The notes beneath the pieces were generated by a model that was not told the origin of the DNA, made no database searches, and saw only the letters and a list, made by a program, of their open reading frames with translations. Source: Microascus cirrosus (Eukaryota; Ascomycota; Sordariomycetes; Microascales; Microascaceae). From it: a stretch of DNA of 64,000 nucleotides. Location: positions 1-64,000 of the forward strand of contig JAMBUN010000052.1 in assembly GCA_030271035.1 (NCBI GenBank), written 5' to 3'. Shown piece by piece: positions 1 to 12,055 of the stretch (position 1 is the first letter of the stretch; every line of letters begins with the position of its first letter). The translations under genes and the position numbers were made by a program.

Positions 1-19
1 CCTTCCCGTTTGGGGTGGG

Positions 20-39
20 CCCCCCCCCCCCCCCCCCCC
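20..39. repeat. poly-C tract in inverted-repeat context
   Basis: A run of 20 C residues is flanked by GTGGGC on the left and GGGGCCCAC on the right, so the flanks can pair. It lies just past the 3' end of the minus-strand GH125 gene. Its length is prone to sequencing error. No function can be assigned. Confidence 0.8.
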
Positions 40-62
40 GGGGCCCACTGCAATCCACGACT

Positions 63-1776
63 CTACTGATAGCTAAGCTGGAGGAGATGCGGTTTCCTCT
101 CCTTTAGGTCAAGGATCATCTGCCCGAACAGCCCATTCACCCACGCGAACCTGCGTCCGTCAGCTCTCCGTAGTCTAACGACATCTTGACTAACTCACCA
201 TGATCTGGTCCACTTCTTCTGATCGTGAGAATCAATCGACTCGTGTATCAACCCCAGCCCGTCCGTCGACGATAGTAGCTGCCGAATCCCTGTCTCGATC
301 TCGTCATCGTCGTCCGACGTCAGGAGCTGCACGATGAGCCCCATGGGCCACGCCTTGCCCGGGCCAATGTGTGGTCCACCGGTAGCGTTGAGGACGGGCC
401 CGAACATGAAGTAAGGGTTCACTGTGCTCAGAACGAATCGCCTCGTGTTCTGATAGACTTCATCGTCCCTATCAAGGTAGCCTAGCATCGGCGCGCTGAG
501 CAAACTCGGGATGTTCGCGTCGTCCTGCCTGTCGTCAGTTGCGCTGCTTCCGGTTGTTCGCAAATTCGTTTTACGGCGCACCATGAGATTCTGGCTTCCA
601 TACCCGTCCACCTCGTACGCATATATCTCCCCAAATTCTCTGTGCTCGACGCGCCCGTACTTCTCGATCCCGCCTTTGACCACCTCTGCCAAACCCCTCA
701 TCTTTTCCGCCGCCTCTTCGTCTATGTTCTCCATGATGCCTGCACACGAGTCAAGATACCGCGCAAACATCATATTCGCTGGTATGAATAGCTGGAACAC
801 GCATGCATCATCCGATGGCCGGAAGAAGCTCCTCACGATCCCCGTATCGCTCCTTACTGGAGACCCCGCACCCTCGTTCGACGTCGTCTCTGATGCCTTA
901 GTCGTCTGACGCTCGAACAGGAACGGCGATCTATTCAATGTGCCATCCGCCGCGTACGTGCCCTTGAGAAGATCTGACGTTGTATTCATGATGACATCCA
1001 CAGCATCGCTCCACCCCTGCCTTCGGAAGAAAGCAATATCGCCTGTCTGAGTGAAGTAGTCGTGCGAGAGCTGCAGGAAGGCCGCTATGGAGTCGAGCTC
1101 ATATTTGCACTCAAACACGACCGTCTTGTCGTAACGGGGGACTACAAAGTCAGTGTTCGACCAGGAATTGTACTCGGGCTCGAGGCCTGACTCCGGGGGC
1201 GGCTGGAAGGCGTTGCAGTGCGGGGATGCGCGGATGTAGCGGGCCTGGAGGTTTATGGCGCCACGGAAGAGAGAAGCGAGGGATTCGTGCGATGGGTCGT
1301 CGCGGAGTAAGGGCTTATAGCTTTGAAGTTGGTTGGCACTGTCGCGAAGCCACATTGCGTTGATATCGCCGGTCCTGATGAAGGTCAACTGCAAGGTGTA
1401 AATGGGTCATCGCCCCTTCGTATAACGAGAAGACGGTGCTCACCTCTTCCTCTGGGTCCTCTTCCGCGAAGCCTTTCCATGATATTGTGGTGTCAAGTGT
1501 ATTCGGGAACGTATTCTCAAACAGACGACGAAGATCGGGATCCGCAATTTCGCCTTTCATCTGTTCGATTACGGCGTCGACTTCGGTCGCTGCGAAAGTC
1601 CGGCATCTCTCCTCTGGTCGCTGGTACGGAAGGGCGTATTTTCCCTCGGAGAACGGTTCGTTTCTGGTTCCAGCGATCGTGTCGTACTTGGGGCAATCCT
1701 CGGGTAGGGTGGACTGCGCGACGGAGGTCGTCAACAGGACCGCGAGAGCGACGGAACTTACAGCCAAAAAAGTCAT
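63..1776 (-). CDS. secreted GH125 exo-alpha-mannosidase
   Basis: Predicted glycoside hydrolase family 125 enzyme; the family removes alpha-1,6-linked mannose from the non-reducing end without a metal. Three exons (1444-1776, 199-1388, 63-150) are joined through introns 1389-1443 (GTGAGC/TTGCAG) and 151-198 (GTGAGT/CGCAG), giving 536 residues. The N-terminus is a hydrophobic signal peptide (MTFLAVSSVALAVLL...VAQ), so export or secretory-pathway location is likely. Family hallmarks are TGDINAMWLRDSANQ just after the first joint, FECKYELDS, FFRPSDDACVFQ, and IHESID...WTRSWFAWVNGLFG spanning the second joint. The last joint is supported because it restores the WFAWVN motif and then runs to a stop. 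It is divergent from a GH92 mannosidase, which suggests a joint role in trimming N-glycans or mannoproteins. Family assignment is firm; substrate is inferred. Confidence 0.9.
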
Positions 1777-2878
1777 GGCGGGTTAATTAGAGTAGGACAG
1801 ACAGATGCTTGAGGGTGATAATACTGCTAGCATCTTCAAGTACTGAAGGAGGTTCTCAGATTCCCGAAGAAATCGAGTTGGACGCGCAGAAGAGGCGTGG
1901 AATGGGGTCAGTGAGACATGTTCTACAAACATGTCCGTCGACCGACGATCAAGGCCCCTCCGCGAATAGACAGGCCGGCCAAGGTTCTGTAATATAACCT
2001 ATTCTGTCCGGCATTAACTCCCCAGTTCTGCGAGCTATCTATGTAGCGTTGCAATCTCTTATTCGGCGCATTTACCCGTTGGAGCTCCAGGCTGATGGCG
2101 GGGACCCCAAGACCAAGACTTGGGGAGGGCTTGCATGGATCATCTTAGTAGGGGTTTTGCTATTGCTCTCGCAACGACAGGGGCGTACGAGCCATTATAA
2201 GATTAATCCACGAGCTGCGATCTAAGAGAATAAGTTCACTAGCCAGGTACCTCCATGACTCCCCAAGCAAAGACCGCCCTCCTGTCTTCCGCATGCTCAG
2301 ATGGCACCTCCAATTGCCGGCAAAAGTCGGGTCTGGGGGTATAACCTGGTGGATATATTGGCTCAACCAGTAATGGAATATCGACACCCCTTCGTGCATA
2401 TAATACGCCACGACTGGACTTATAGCAGGCGAGGAAGTGAAACCCATAGGCCTTTCCCCGAGAACGGGCGGAGAGGTGTAAATTACACCTGTTCTTTCCC
2501 CAATTTTCAACAATAATTCTTCGTGACACGCTCACGAGACCTTCTTCCTCTTCTTTGAATAGTACGTGTTTTCGAGCTTCGAGTTGCTGGACGGCGAGGC
2601 ACATTCGTACGAGATTCCATGGAGGCTGGTGTTGATATTGAACGCTTCATACTTGGGCACTCTGCTACTTGCGCGCCGCCGTGGCCCCCCGAGCAAATTA
2701 CTTCCTCCACGCTGCGACTCATGGGTGCGAGGTGATATCGAGGGTGACCCTCTTGTCACCGAAAACTCACTCCCAGAGGACGCTACTGCCACAGAAGGCC
2801 GCGACCGATTCCGATTATACTTGAGAATAACACGCAGGAAGCGCTCCCGTCGGTGTTCCTTCTTTAGGGCTAGCAAGA
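1777..2878. promoter_or_regulatory. divergent promoter region between two mannosidases
   Basis: About 1.1 kb separates the minus-strand GH125 start from the plus-strand GH92 start. Short overlapping frames occur on both strands but none carries a recognisable motif or convincing splice pattern. The arrangement would allow shared control of the two genes. The clearest element is the palindrome at 2474-2490, listed separately. Confidence 0.5.
2474..2490. promoter_or_regulatory. 17-bp palindrome, possible operator
   Basis: The sequence AGGTGTAAATTACACCT is a perfect inverted repeat with 8-bp arms around one central base. It lies about 390 bp upstream of the GH92 start in the shared mannosidase promoter. 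Such symmetry fits a dimeric regulator site, but I cannot name the factor and a chance occurrence is possible. Confidence 0.35.
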
Positions 2879-5848
2879 ATGGCGCTCGTTTCGATAAGCA
2901 CCGACTTTAGACGGCCACTCCGTGTCCTAGTTGCGCTTTCCCTCTTGACTTATCTTTTCCTCTACTTCCCCAACAGCTTGCCGCCAGATGTGTTGCAGTC
3001 GGTGCCGTGGAGACATCCGTTCCAGAGACCGGTCGCCGCAACGCATGGCGTCGATCCACTCGAGCATATCGATCCCTTGATCGGGACTATCAATGGAGGT
3101 AGGGCTGGAGACCTGGGAAGAGACTCTATTCTTTTACTTGTGGCTAACAGGTGTTCCCCAAGGACATGTGTTTCCGGGGCCAACACATCCGTACGGTATA
3201 GAAATCTTTGGATGGATCTCCATTAAAGTCCGGTATGCTTACGGGTCTGTAGGTATGGCGAAGCCCTGCCCGGATGCAATGACACGCGGAGAGAATGCGG
3301 GGGGGTTCGTATCGGACGACTCATTTATATGCGGGTTCTCCCACCTTCATGACTCAGGTACGTTCACATAGACTTCCCGCTGACCCAGGGGAAGCATCTT
3401 GCTGACCGCATTCAGGGACCGGTGGGGTAACTAGCTTCTTCCCTAACTCCCTTCCAAGTAGCATCAAAACTGCGTACCTGACTATTTCAACCTCCTCAGA
3501 ACCCCTCCCTGGGGAACTTCCCCCTTTTCGCACATCCTGGGTGCCCCCTAAACGACTACACGAAATGCCGCTATTCTACCACCAAGCGAATGCTCAAGCG
3601 CGTCCCGGACTCCGTGGAGGCCCGCCCGGGCTACTTCTCTATTGACCTCGCCAGTCGCGTCCGTGCCGAGATGACTGCATCAATGCACGCCGCCCTTTAT
3701 CGCTTCACCTTCCCCTCTGAGCATGTGGTTAGCTATCCCACGCCAGAGGGGAATATTACGGTGCAGTCGAACCCTGTTCTGCTCGTCGACTTACAGGATC
3801 TTGGGGGCTCGTCGCTTTCTATGGGTGCAGGGTGCCAGGTATATCCCGAGTCGGGAAGGATGATCGGCGAGGGGATGTTCATGCCGTCGTTTGGGAGGGG
3901 TACATACAAAGCGTACTTTTGCGCGGACTTCAAGGGAGCGAAGATACAACGCGGCGGTGTCTTCACGGGCGATAATCCGGTAACGAATGCAACATACATG
4001 AACGGGATTGAGCGAGGATTCTCGAACCCCAGCGGCTCCGGGGGCACCTGGCTGCAGTTTGAACGGCCTCCGACGGACCAGATCCTGGCACGCGTCGGCA
4101 TTTCCTTCAAGTCCACCGACCAAGCATGCCACAATGCTGAAGGCGAAATACCCGACTACAATTTCGACGAGACCCTGCAGCGCGCCAATGATGCCTGGCG
4201 GGAGAAGTTGAGCGCAGTGCAGGTTGATGCGACAGGGATTAGCCGAGAGTTGCAAACAGTGTTCTGGTCCGGCTTATACCGCTCCCTCGTATCGCCGCAG
4301 AACTATACGGGGGAAAACCCGCTGTGGGAGTCTGACGAGCCGTACTACGACTCTTTTTACTGCATCTGGGACTCATTCAGGGCGCAGCATCCGATGCTTT
4401 CTATCTTGGATCCCGTTGCACAGACGGAGATGGTGAGAGCGCTGGTTGACATTTACCGCTATGTGGGTCTGTCTCTCTCAGGCATGATTCCGATATGTTC
4501 AGTCTTTGATACTGACTGGTCCCAGGCAAACTCCCCGATTGCCGGATGAGCTTTTGTAAAGGCTTCACGCAGGTTCGTCCTTCTCCAATGTAACGCTTCT
4601 GAGAACACAGACACTAATGGTATCAAGGGAGGTTCCAACGCCGATGTCGTACTGGCCGACGCCTACATCAAGAACCTCACTGACGGTGTGGATTGGGAAA
4701 CCGTCTACGAAGCCGTGTTGTCAGATGCAGAAAGTGAGTTTCATCACCGCCGGCCCTTGAATCTTTGATCGGCAAGTAGGTGCTCATGTTGTCAAGTCAC
4801 ACCCAAGGACTGGGGAGTTGAAGGACGAGGTAATATTGAGAGTTGGCGGCAATATGGCTACATCGCTGCCGACCACCGTGACCTTGAAGGCAACGGCCCC
4901 CGCAGCCGCACCGTCTCGCGCACCCTCGAGTACGCTTACAACGACTACTCCATCGCCGTCCTCGCGCGTGCCCTCGGCCACGAGGCGGATTACGCCAAAT
5001 ACATGAACCGCAGCTCCTTCTGGCGCAACGTGTGGAACCCGGACCAACCCGACCTGTACTTTGACGAGCAGGGCGACGTCCGGCGCACACCCTTCACCGG
5101 TTTCCCGCAGCCGCGGCTCATGGACGGGACGTTCAAGTACCAGAACACGCGGACGTGTAGTCCTGGCCGGGACCCGCACAAATGCTACTACGACACGATG
5201 CAGTCGACGTATGAGGGATCTCCGTGGCTTTACAGCTTCTACGTGCCGCAGGACATGGCGGGACTCGTGGAAGTGTTTGGCGGGCGGGAGACGTTCTTCG
5301 AGAGGTTGCAATACTACCATGATTCGGACATTGTGTACATGGGGAATGAACAGGCCTACCTCACTGTCTTCCAGTTCCACTACGCGGGGAGACCGGGCCG
5401 AAGCTCGTATTGGGTGAATGAGTACATACCCTCGCAGTTCAACTCGAGCCTGAACGGGATTCCCGGGAACGACGACTGCGCAATGGGTGCCTTTGCGGCC
5501 ATGGCCATGATGGGGTTCTTCCCCGTCGCAGGGCAGTCGGTCTACCTACTTACGGCGCCGTTCTTCCCGGAGGTGCGGCTCCGAAGCCGGCTCGGCGGGT
5601 GGGAAAGGCCAGCGGTGATACGGACCGTGCTGGAGAGGAAACTCGATGTGGAAGATGATAGAGGCAGGGGTCGGGATGAGATCTATATTCAGAGCGCGAA
5701 GCTGGACGGACGGCCATATACGAAGAACTGGATATCGCATGATTTCTTCATGGAAGGGGGCATTTTGGAGCTGACCCTGGGGACGGAAGAGGGGAGCTGG
5801 GGAACTCGAGACGAGGACTTGCCACCCAGCTTTCCACCACCGGCCTAG
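2879..5848 (+). CDS. GH92 alpha-mannosidase, membrane-anchored
   Basis: Predicted family 92 glycoside hydrolase (calcium-dependent exo-alpha-mannosidases, mostly 1,2-linkages). Eight exons: 2879-3098, 3163-3195, 3253-3357, 3416-3426, 3500-4466, 4526-4572, 4628-4733, 4797-5848, coding 846 residues with phases that agree throughout. Residues about 13-30 are hydrophobic after a basic start, like a signal anchor. Motifs in order: HIDPLIGTINGGHVFPGP, MAKPCPDA, GFSHLHDSGTGGNPSLGNFP, KLPDCRMSFCKGFTQGGSNAD, YEGSPWLYSFYVPQD (candidate catalytic Glu), PGNDDCAMGAFAAM (conserved acidic pair), and the C-terminal KNWISHDFF. Exon 4 is only 11 nt and supplies Gly-Thr-Gly-Gly of a conserved motif. The donor at 4467 (GTCTGT) is weak, so that border is the least certain. 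Likely acts in the secretory pathway or at the cell surface with the neighbouring GH125. Confidence 0.9.
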
Positions 5849-6547
5849 GGAAACTGTTGAAGCCACGTGGATGGCGGTATTTAGCATGGGAGAAGCGTAT
5901 ATATTGCCACTATGGTCTACCGCGTGCCTGATAAGACCGAAATACCGCTCATGATGGAGAATCTTGGTGGGCCCGAAACCCGGATGCTGATGTCCGGAGC
6001 TCCAGAGACGCGCGCGGCCATTGTGCCGTCTGTCCACCCATGCTTCGACAAATCAGAGCATTCAGAATTCCGAGGCGTAATATGCACAGTGTTCAGGTGA
6101 AAGACTTTACCGTGAACCTCGGCGTTTTAACGGAGGTGTCGCTTGTATCCGAAAGGCAATTAAGCCGAGGAAACCTGCGAAAGGTACAAGGCTGTCTCCA
6201 GACCAACAGTGCGAATTGGCATCCCGGCTTTTCTCGGCAAACCCGCACACCCGAGAAATTTTGGATGACTTCATTGTCCGCTGTGAACAGAGGGTCTTTG
6301 ATTCCCCAGACCGAGTCAACCCGGCTTGTCTGGTCCGCACTCGCTGTGGCGCTCCCGCAAGTGGATCCCCATTCTCCAGGTCCAAGCCGTTGAGACGCCT
6401 TCCCGTTTCGTTTGCCCCCATGCTCATCTGACACGAGGCTTCTCTTTTCTCTTCTTTTGTCTCTCCCCTTGCCCCTCCCCCTCGTACCCTCCTGTCCTGA
6501 CGAAACCCCCCCCTCGTACCCTCCTGTCCTGACGAAACCCCTGCACG
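5849..6547. other. gene-free interval before the ETF-QO gene
   Basis: About 700 bp follow the GH92 stop. No frame here carries a recognisable motif. The final 100 bp are pyrimidine-rich, as fungal promoters often are just upstream of the start, and contain the tandem duplication at 6481-6544. Confidence 0.5.
6481..6544. repeat. tandem duplication, 32-bp unit, in 5' leader
   Basis: Two copies of a 32-bp unit starting CTCGTACCCTCCTGTCCTGA lie at 6481-6512 and 6513-6544. They differ only in the last few bases and end 3 bp before the ATG of the ETF-QO gene. This is a recent-looking duplication in the leader or core promoter. Confidence 0.85.
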
Positions 6548-8486
6548 ATGGCGTCGCGAGCTCCCCTCCGGTGCCTCTCTAGGCCCGCGCGGCACCTCCC
6601 CCAGCGCACACGACCGCTCGCCTCCCGAACAACTACCCCCCGAGTCTCCGTCCCCTCCCCCCGAGTCCACTCAATACCGACCTCCTCCCGCTCCTTCTCC
6701 ACGACCTGCCGCCGCCATGAAGCAGCCGAGTCCTTCGACCCCACGACCATCGAGCGCGAGTCCGACGAGGTAGACGTCTGTATCGTGGGCGGCGGCCCCG
6801 CGGGCCTCGCTGCCGCCATTCGCCTCAAGCAGCTTGCTACGGAGGCTGGTAACGAGGACTTCCGCGTCGTCCTCCTCGAGAAGGCCGGAGAGATCGGCGC
6901 GCACATCCTCTCCGGCGCCGTCATACAACCAACCGCCATGGAGGAGCTCTTCCCGGACTGGCTCGATGAGGACAACCCCAACCGCTTTGAGCATGCAACA
7001 CCCGCGGGCGCGGACCGCATGCGTTTCCTTACTAAGGGCGGCGCCATCCCACTGCCCACTCCCCCGCAGATGAATAACCACGGAAACTACATAGTGAGTC
7101 TGAACCAGGTGACCAAGTGGCTGGGCGACCGCGCCGAGGAGCTTGGCGTGGAGGTCTATCCAGGCATCGCCGCCTCGGAGGTCCTCTACGCGGCTGACGG
7201 CTCGGTCCGCGGCGTGGCGACGAACGACCTGGGCTTGGGCCGTGACGGTCGCCCCAAGGACACGTTCGAGCGCGGCATGGAGTTCCAGGCACGAGTGACG
7301 CTTTTCGGTGAGGGGTGCCACGGCAGCCTGACGAAGCAGGTGACGGGCAAGTTCGATCTCCGCAGCGACTGCCAGCCCCAGACGTACGCGCTCGGCATCA
7401 AGGAGGTGTGGGAGGTCGACCCGGCCAAGTTCAACCGCGGCGAGATCACCCACTCCATGGGGTACCCCCTGCCGCACGACGTCTACGGCGGCGCCTTCAT
7501 GTACCACTTCGGCGACAACCTGGTGACGCTGGGCCTCGTGGTGGCGCTGGACTACGCAAACCCCTGGCTCTCGCCGTACCAGGAGTTCCAGAAGATGAAG
7601 AAGCACCCACTATACCGCGAGGTACTCGAGGGCGGCAAGTGCATCTCGTACGGCGCGCGGGCGCTCGTCGAGGGCGGCCTGCAGTCCATCCCCAAGGTGT
7701 CCTTCCCCGGTGGCGCGTTAATCGGGGACTCGGCGGGCTTCATGAATGTGCCCAAGGTCAAGGGTAGTCACAATGCCATGAAATCCGGCATGCTCGCGGC
7801 CGAGGCGGCCTTTTCGGCGCTACAGGACGTCGAAGATGGGGGGGTCTTCCTCTACCAGTACGAGGACTCCCTCCGCAAGTCGAGCATCTGGAAGGAGCTT
7901 AGCGAGGTGCGCAACATGCGGCCCTCGTTCCACACGCCGCTAGGCATCTACGGCGGCGTGGCCTACTCAGGCCTCGAGGCATTCGTGCTCCGCGGGAAGG
8001 CCCCCTGGACGCTAAAGCACAAGGAGCCTGACTACGCGGCGACCAAGCCCGCGGACAAGTTTCCCAAGATTGAGTACGAAAAGCCCGACGGCAAGATCAC
8101 GTTCGACATCCTAACGAGCGTGTCGCGGACGGGGACGAACCACGAGGAGGACCAGCCTGTGCACCTGCAGGTCGAGGACTGGGACGAGCATGCGAAGAAG
8201 ACGTGGCCAGCGTACCAGGGGCTGGAGTCGAGGTTCTGCCCCGCGGGGGTGTACGAGTACGTGGAGGACGAGTCGAAGGAGCTAGGCGTCCGGTTCCAGA
8301 TCAACTCGCAGAAGTAGGTTTTTGACCCTGTGGGCATCTTTTTGCCCCGTATCCTCCTTCGGAGTTGCGTTTTAACTCGATCATAGCTGCATCCACTGCA
8401 AGACCTGCGACATCAAGGCTCCTCACCAGGACATCAACTGGGCCGTGCCCCAGGGTGGAGAGGGGCCCAAGTACTACTTGACATGA
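6548..8486 (+). CDS. ETFDH: mitochondrial electron-transfer flavoprotein-ubiquinone oxidoreductase
   Basis: Passes electrons from reduced electron-transfer flavoprotein to ubiquinone at the mitochondrial inner membrane, linking fatty-acid and amino-acid dehydrogenases to the respiratory chain. Two exons (6548-8313, 8387-8486) give 621 residues, the usual size. The first 60 residues are rich in Arg, Ser and Pro with almost no acidic residues, as in a mitochondrial targeting peptide. The FAD-binding motif VDVCIVGGGPAGLAAAIRL is near residue 80. The body carries GDSAGFMNVPKVKGSHNAM, typical of this family. The single intron falls inside the C-terminal ferredoxin-like part: CPAG is in exon 1 and CIHCKTCDIKAPHQDINW in exon 2, together supplying the 4Fe-4S cysteines. 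Without splicing the frame would end before this cluster. A leader duplication precedes the ATG. Confidence 0.96.
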
Positions 8487-10696
8487 TACCACAGAAGACG
8501 GCGAACTTGTAGCTCTCAACTAGCGATAACGGGCTTGCTATTGTCCTAAATATGGTGCCAACGGCGAAAAGGAATGACAGGTCGGATTCACTGTAAATAT
8601 TAGTCGGCTAGGCGAACGGAGGCGATGAGCAAGAAGCAGCAAAAATGGTCATATCATGGGAAAAGATCTTCCTATATCAGATCAGGGTGTGTAGGCCAGT
8701 GTGCTAATAAGAGCAACTGCGAGGCTTCAAACGACTGGAATAAGCTTGAGATCTCAGCCCTACGATCTCGAAAATGGCTGCCCATCGCCGTTTGCGCTTG
8801 TCCGTGGCTGAGGAACGCATTGCAACACGCAAACGTCATTTATTGACCCAACATGCTGGTACAAGAGTGTGACATCGGATTCATGCAATTTGCATTTCAA
8901 AATTAGCATTCCTGCCACCTGACAGAAGTGGAAACACGTGGCTTGGCCATTTGACATTTCTCACAAAGCGCGCCAAGGTGATTCATCCGCGCGCGCCTGA
9001 AGGGGCTTGAACACTTGAAGCGTTGGCGGTTTGATCGCGAAATCCAATACAACGTCAATGATCTCGCGCCGCGTCTGCGACGGTAACGGGCACGATCAAG
9101 GGGCTTGTCCCAGCAAGTCTTGGAACATCCAGATTCCGCTTCCGTCAGCAGGAAGCGCTACGGCTGGACCTCGGCTGCACGACAGAGTGGGGCGGGAAGA
9201 GGCCAGAGGTCACGGGAACCTTTGGTGGGCATTTTGTGTTATGAGGATACCTCGCTTGTGGTTGGCGAAGGCGACCAGCCTCCCTTGTCCTTCGTTCGAC
9301 AAGGAGCAAATCCAGCATCGCGGTGGGCCGCAATCTCTTTCTGGCGCACACAAAAGTTGAAGCTGTGAGAGGGGAATTTCCATGCGTGCTCATGAGAGAA
9401 TACGGGAGTCATAACAGATGGATTGCGGTTGACAATCTGTCAGAAGCCAGCGCTTGGAAGGAAACGTGTCCCGTTTCGAAATGGAAAAGTAAGGACTGGA
9501 GAGGTCGGGCTCTCAAGCAGCAGAGAAGATAAAAAGGCGACTTGTCCAACATTGACGGATTGCGCGTCAGGGGTTTCCAACCATAAACGCGTGCGATTGG
9601 CTGGGAGCCAAAGACGCGATTCCCGGAGATTTGCCGGTGGATATGATTGGCGCTCGGATTGTGGTTGGGAGCGACGTGACTCAATGAGTCATAGTTTGGA
9701 GCGGGAAGAGAGGGGGAAATGGGGCAAACTCAAAAAACTGGACGCTTGATGGTTGATCAGTCGACGACGGAAGCTAGAAGAATTCGAGCCTTCAAAACGT
9801 CCTCGCTCTGGTGACGGCGACGCCCATGCCCTTCAGTTTCGGCACTGCCCTTCATGCGATAAGGAGCCCAGAAGAAAAAAAGGACCGAAGTAATAAGAAG
9901 CGAGCAGAATGAGGAGAAAGTTCCAGGTTCTGGACAGAGCGCTTGGTTGCTGAACAAACAGGTCGAGCGCGGAAATAGGGGCTGAAGTGTTTCAGTACAG
10001 GGAGGAGGGAGGGGGGAAGGGGTAGGAAAAGGGGGCGCAGCGGGTCTGGCTGGCGGGGCCCCTGCCAGATAGGCGGCAAGAGCGAACAACGCGACCGTGG
10101 AATCAAATGCGCGAAGCTGGCGCTACGCGAGCCCACGACAGAAGTCAGGCGAAACCAATCCCCCCAACCAAGCTGCCTGGCTGGCCGCTCTCCTGCGCTT
10201 GCTGTGAAAAGGGGTCGTTGCGTGACCCTGCGCATCATTTGGGATATTCGTAGTTATTCTTCGTGTCGTCCACGATGGATAGCGCCGAGGCAAGGCATAA
10301 TGAAATGGCGTCGTTCTGCACTTGGCATGGCATGAGAGATAATGGAAGGAGAAAGAACTGGTGGCAAGAAGGAAGGAGAAGGACAAATTTGACGCCAACG
10401 ATGGAGCCGGGAGCCCCGAGCGGCGGCGAGACGAAGTGGAGTGGCCCCGAAAAGAGCACCAAGGAATACGACATTCTCAAACCCCAGCCGGCTGGACTGG
10501 AATAAAGGTATCGGTACATCGGCAACGGTGGTGCAGTACTTGCCTGAATGCAGGGGCGCGCCTGGTGGGATGGACGGAAAATTGGCACAGTCATGCAATT
10601 TGATTGGCTTATCTCTCCTGAGCCCGGCCCACCAAGGAAGTTGCCACTGGTCCATTATCTGCCAGGCAAGGGCGCAAGGCAGGCGCGCCCGACGGG

Positions 10697-10704
10697 TATA
10701 AGTA
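10697..10704 (+). promoter_or_regulatory. TATA-like element (distal)
   Basis: TATAAGTA in a GC-rich setting about 1.4 kb upstream of the TBP start codon. It is followed by a pyrimidine-rich stretch that could hold a start site. It could drive a long-leader TBP transcript or an unrelated non-coding one. Confidence 0.3.
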
Positions 10705-11853
10705 GCCAGGGCCCCCCTCAACTCATTTTGTTTCGAAGGTCTCGCGAGGAAGTACCGACCTGTTGGCCTGACGTAGTATCCCCGACGTTTGGCCATACCC
10801 ACTTTTAATTTTTTCCACCCCTCCAGTCCTTTCGTATCGCATCGTCACGACGACAGGACTGTCTCGTTCCTTGTCATCACCTTTTCTCTCAATCAGAAAT
10901 CCTCAATCGCAGCGGTCGCCGAGTTGATTCCTTCGCTGGAATTTCTCATCTCGAGCTACTGCATCAGAGCGAGGTACTTTCCCCAGTCCGTGGTTGGTTC
11001 CTCCCATCACGAGCCATCGGAAGATCGGTCTTCGGAATTCAGGAGGAAGAGAGGTAGCCACGGTTAATTAACCTTTCTTGTTCGAAAGGATCAGGAGTTC
11101 TTGACGACGACACGGTGATTACACCACTGCAGGGCATCGCCTTCGAACGGGAGCGAAGAATTCTGGAATACGTTTCTTCCAACTCCCTCTCATCGTCGTC
11201 ACCCTCCTGTGCAACAGCGCGTCGGTCGAGGAAAGCCCAGTTGTACCCAGCGATTGCGGAACGTTCGAGCATACCGGAAGAGACGGTCGCCATCGTCCGC
11301 ATCGGCCCCCGACTACGCGTATCGTAGAGAGTTACGAGAGCAAGAGCGATCCTTAGTAGGAAGATAGTGTGAAGTTGAGGAAGAGACGTTGAAGAGAGTC
11401 GAAACCCAGTCCCAACAGTCTGCCATCATCGTTTCTTCACGTCCATATTCGGACAGTCCATCGGGAGAAACGACCTAGGTTTTCAGCCCTGTCCCGTTCG
11501 AACTCTGTTATTCGCAATACTCGCATCTCGCGACCTCCCGTCTTCAAGCGCAGAGGACAAGATCAATCTGGCATTCATCCAACCAGTGTGTCTTTGCACA
11601 GCGGTTGTAGGGGAGACATTCACTTGTACCTCTCCGCCATTCGGTATGCATTGAATGCCCTCATCCCCTTCGAGCACCTTTGTTCCCCAGCGATCGTTTG
11701 AGCTTGGGTGAGCTTTGTGTTTCGCTTCAGTCCGCTGGATCTACGGAAGGTGCGACTTGGAGCAGCAACCAAGCCCCCAATCTACAGCATTCTACCAAGC
11801 ACACACCCTGCCTTATGCAGGCTACCCTCAAACGCCAAAACATTCCTCCCAAC

Positions 11854-11861
11854 TATAAATA
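11854..11861 (+). promoter_or_regulatory. TATA box (proximal) of the TBP gene
   Basis: TATAAATA is a near-consensus TATA element about 260 bp upstream of the TBP ATG and about 140 bp upstream of the predicted leader intron. Because the gene encodes the protein that binds such elements, autoregulation is possible but is inference. Confidence 0.5.
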
Positions 11862-11995
11862 CCTTAAATATTCCTTGCCTACTGCATTTTCTCGCCTTCA
11901 CACTTCACAACTCGCCCTTTACGTCTTCCGGACGAAGCATCATCCTACAAACGCGTGTAGAGCCAAGTGGTTCTTCCCCTATTCCTTCTCTTGAG

Positions 11996-12055
11996 GTACA
12001 CAGAGGAATGTGAATCGCAGCAAGGAAACTCGGTACTAATATGTTGGTCCAACAG
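11996..12055 (+). other. predicted 5' UTR intron of TBP
   Basis: A 60-bp segment starts with GTACAC and ends with CCAACAG. It holds a strong branch-point-like sequence, GGTACTAATAT, about 20 bp before the acceptor. It contains an upstream ATG (12041) that opens an 84-codon frame overlapping the real start, so splicing would remove a competing initiation site. No coding frame crosses it. Confidence 0.55.

Noticed and set aside
10254..10802. 182-codon minus-strand open frame upstream of TBP
   Set aside because: No motif, overlapping frames of similar length on both strands, and composition typical of non-coding GC-rich sequence.
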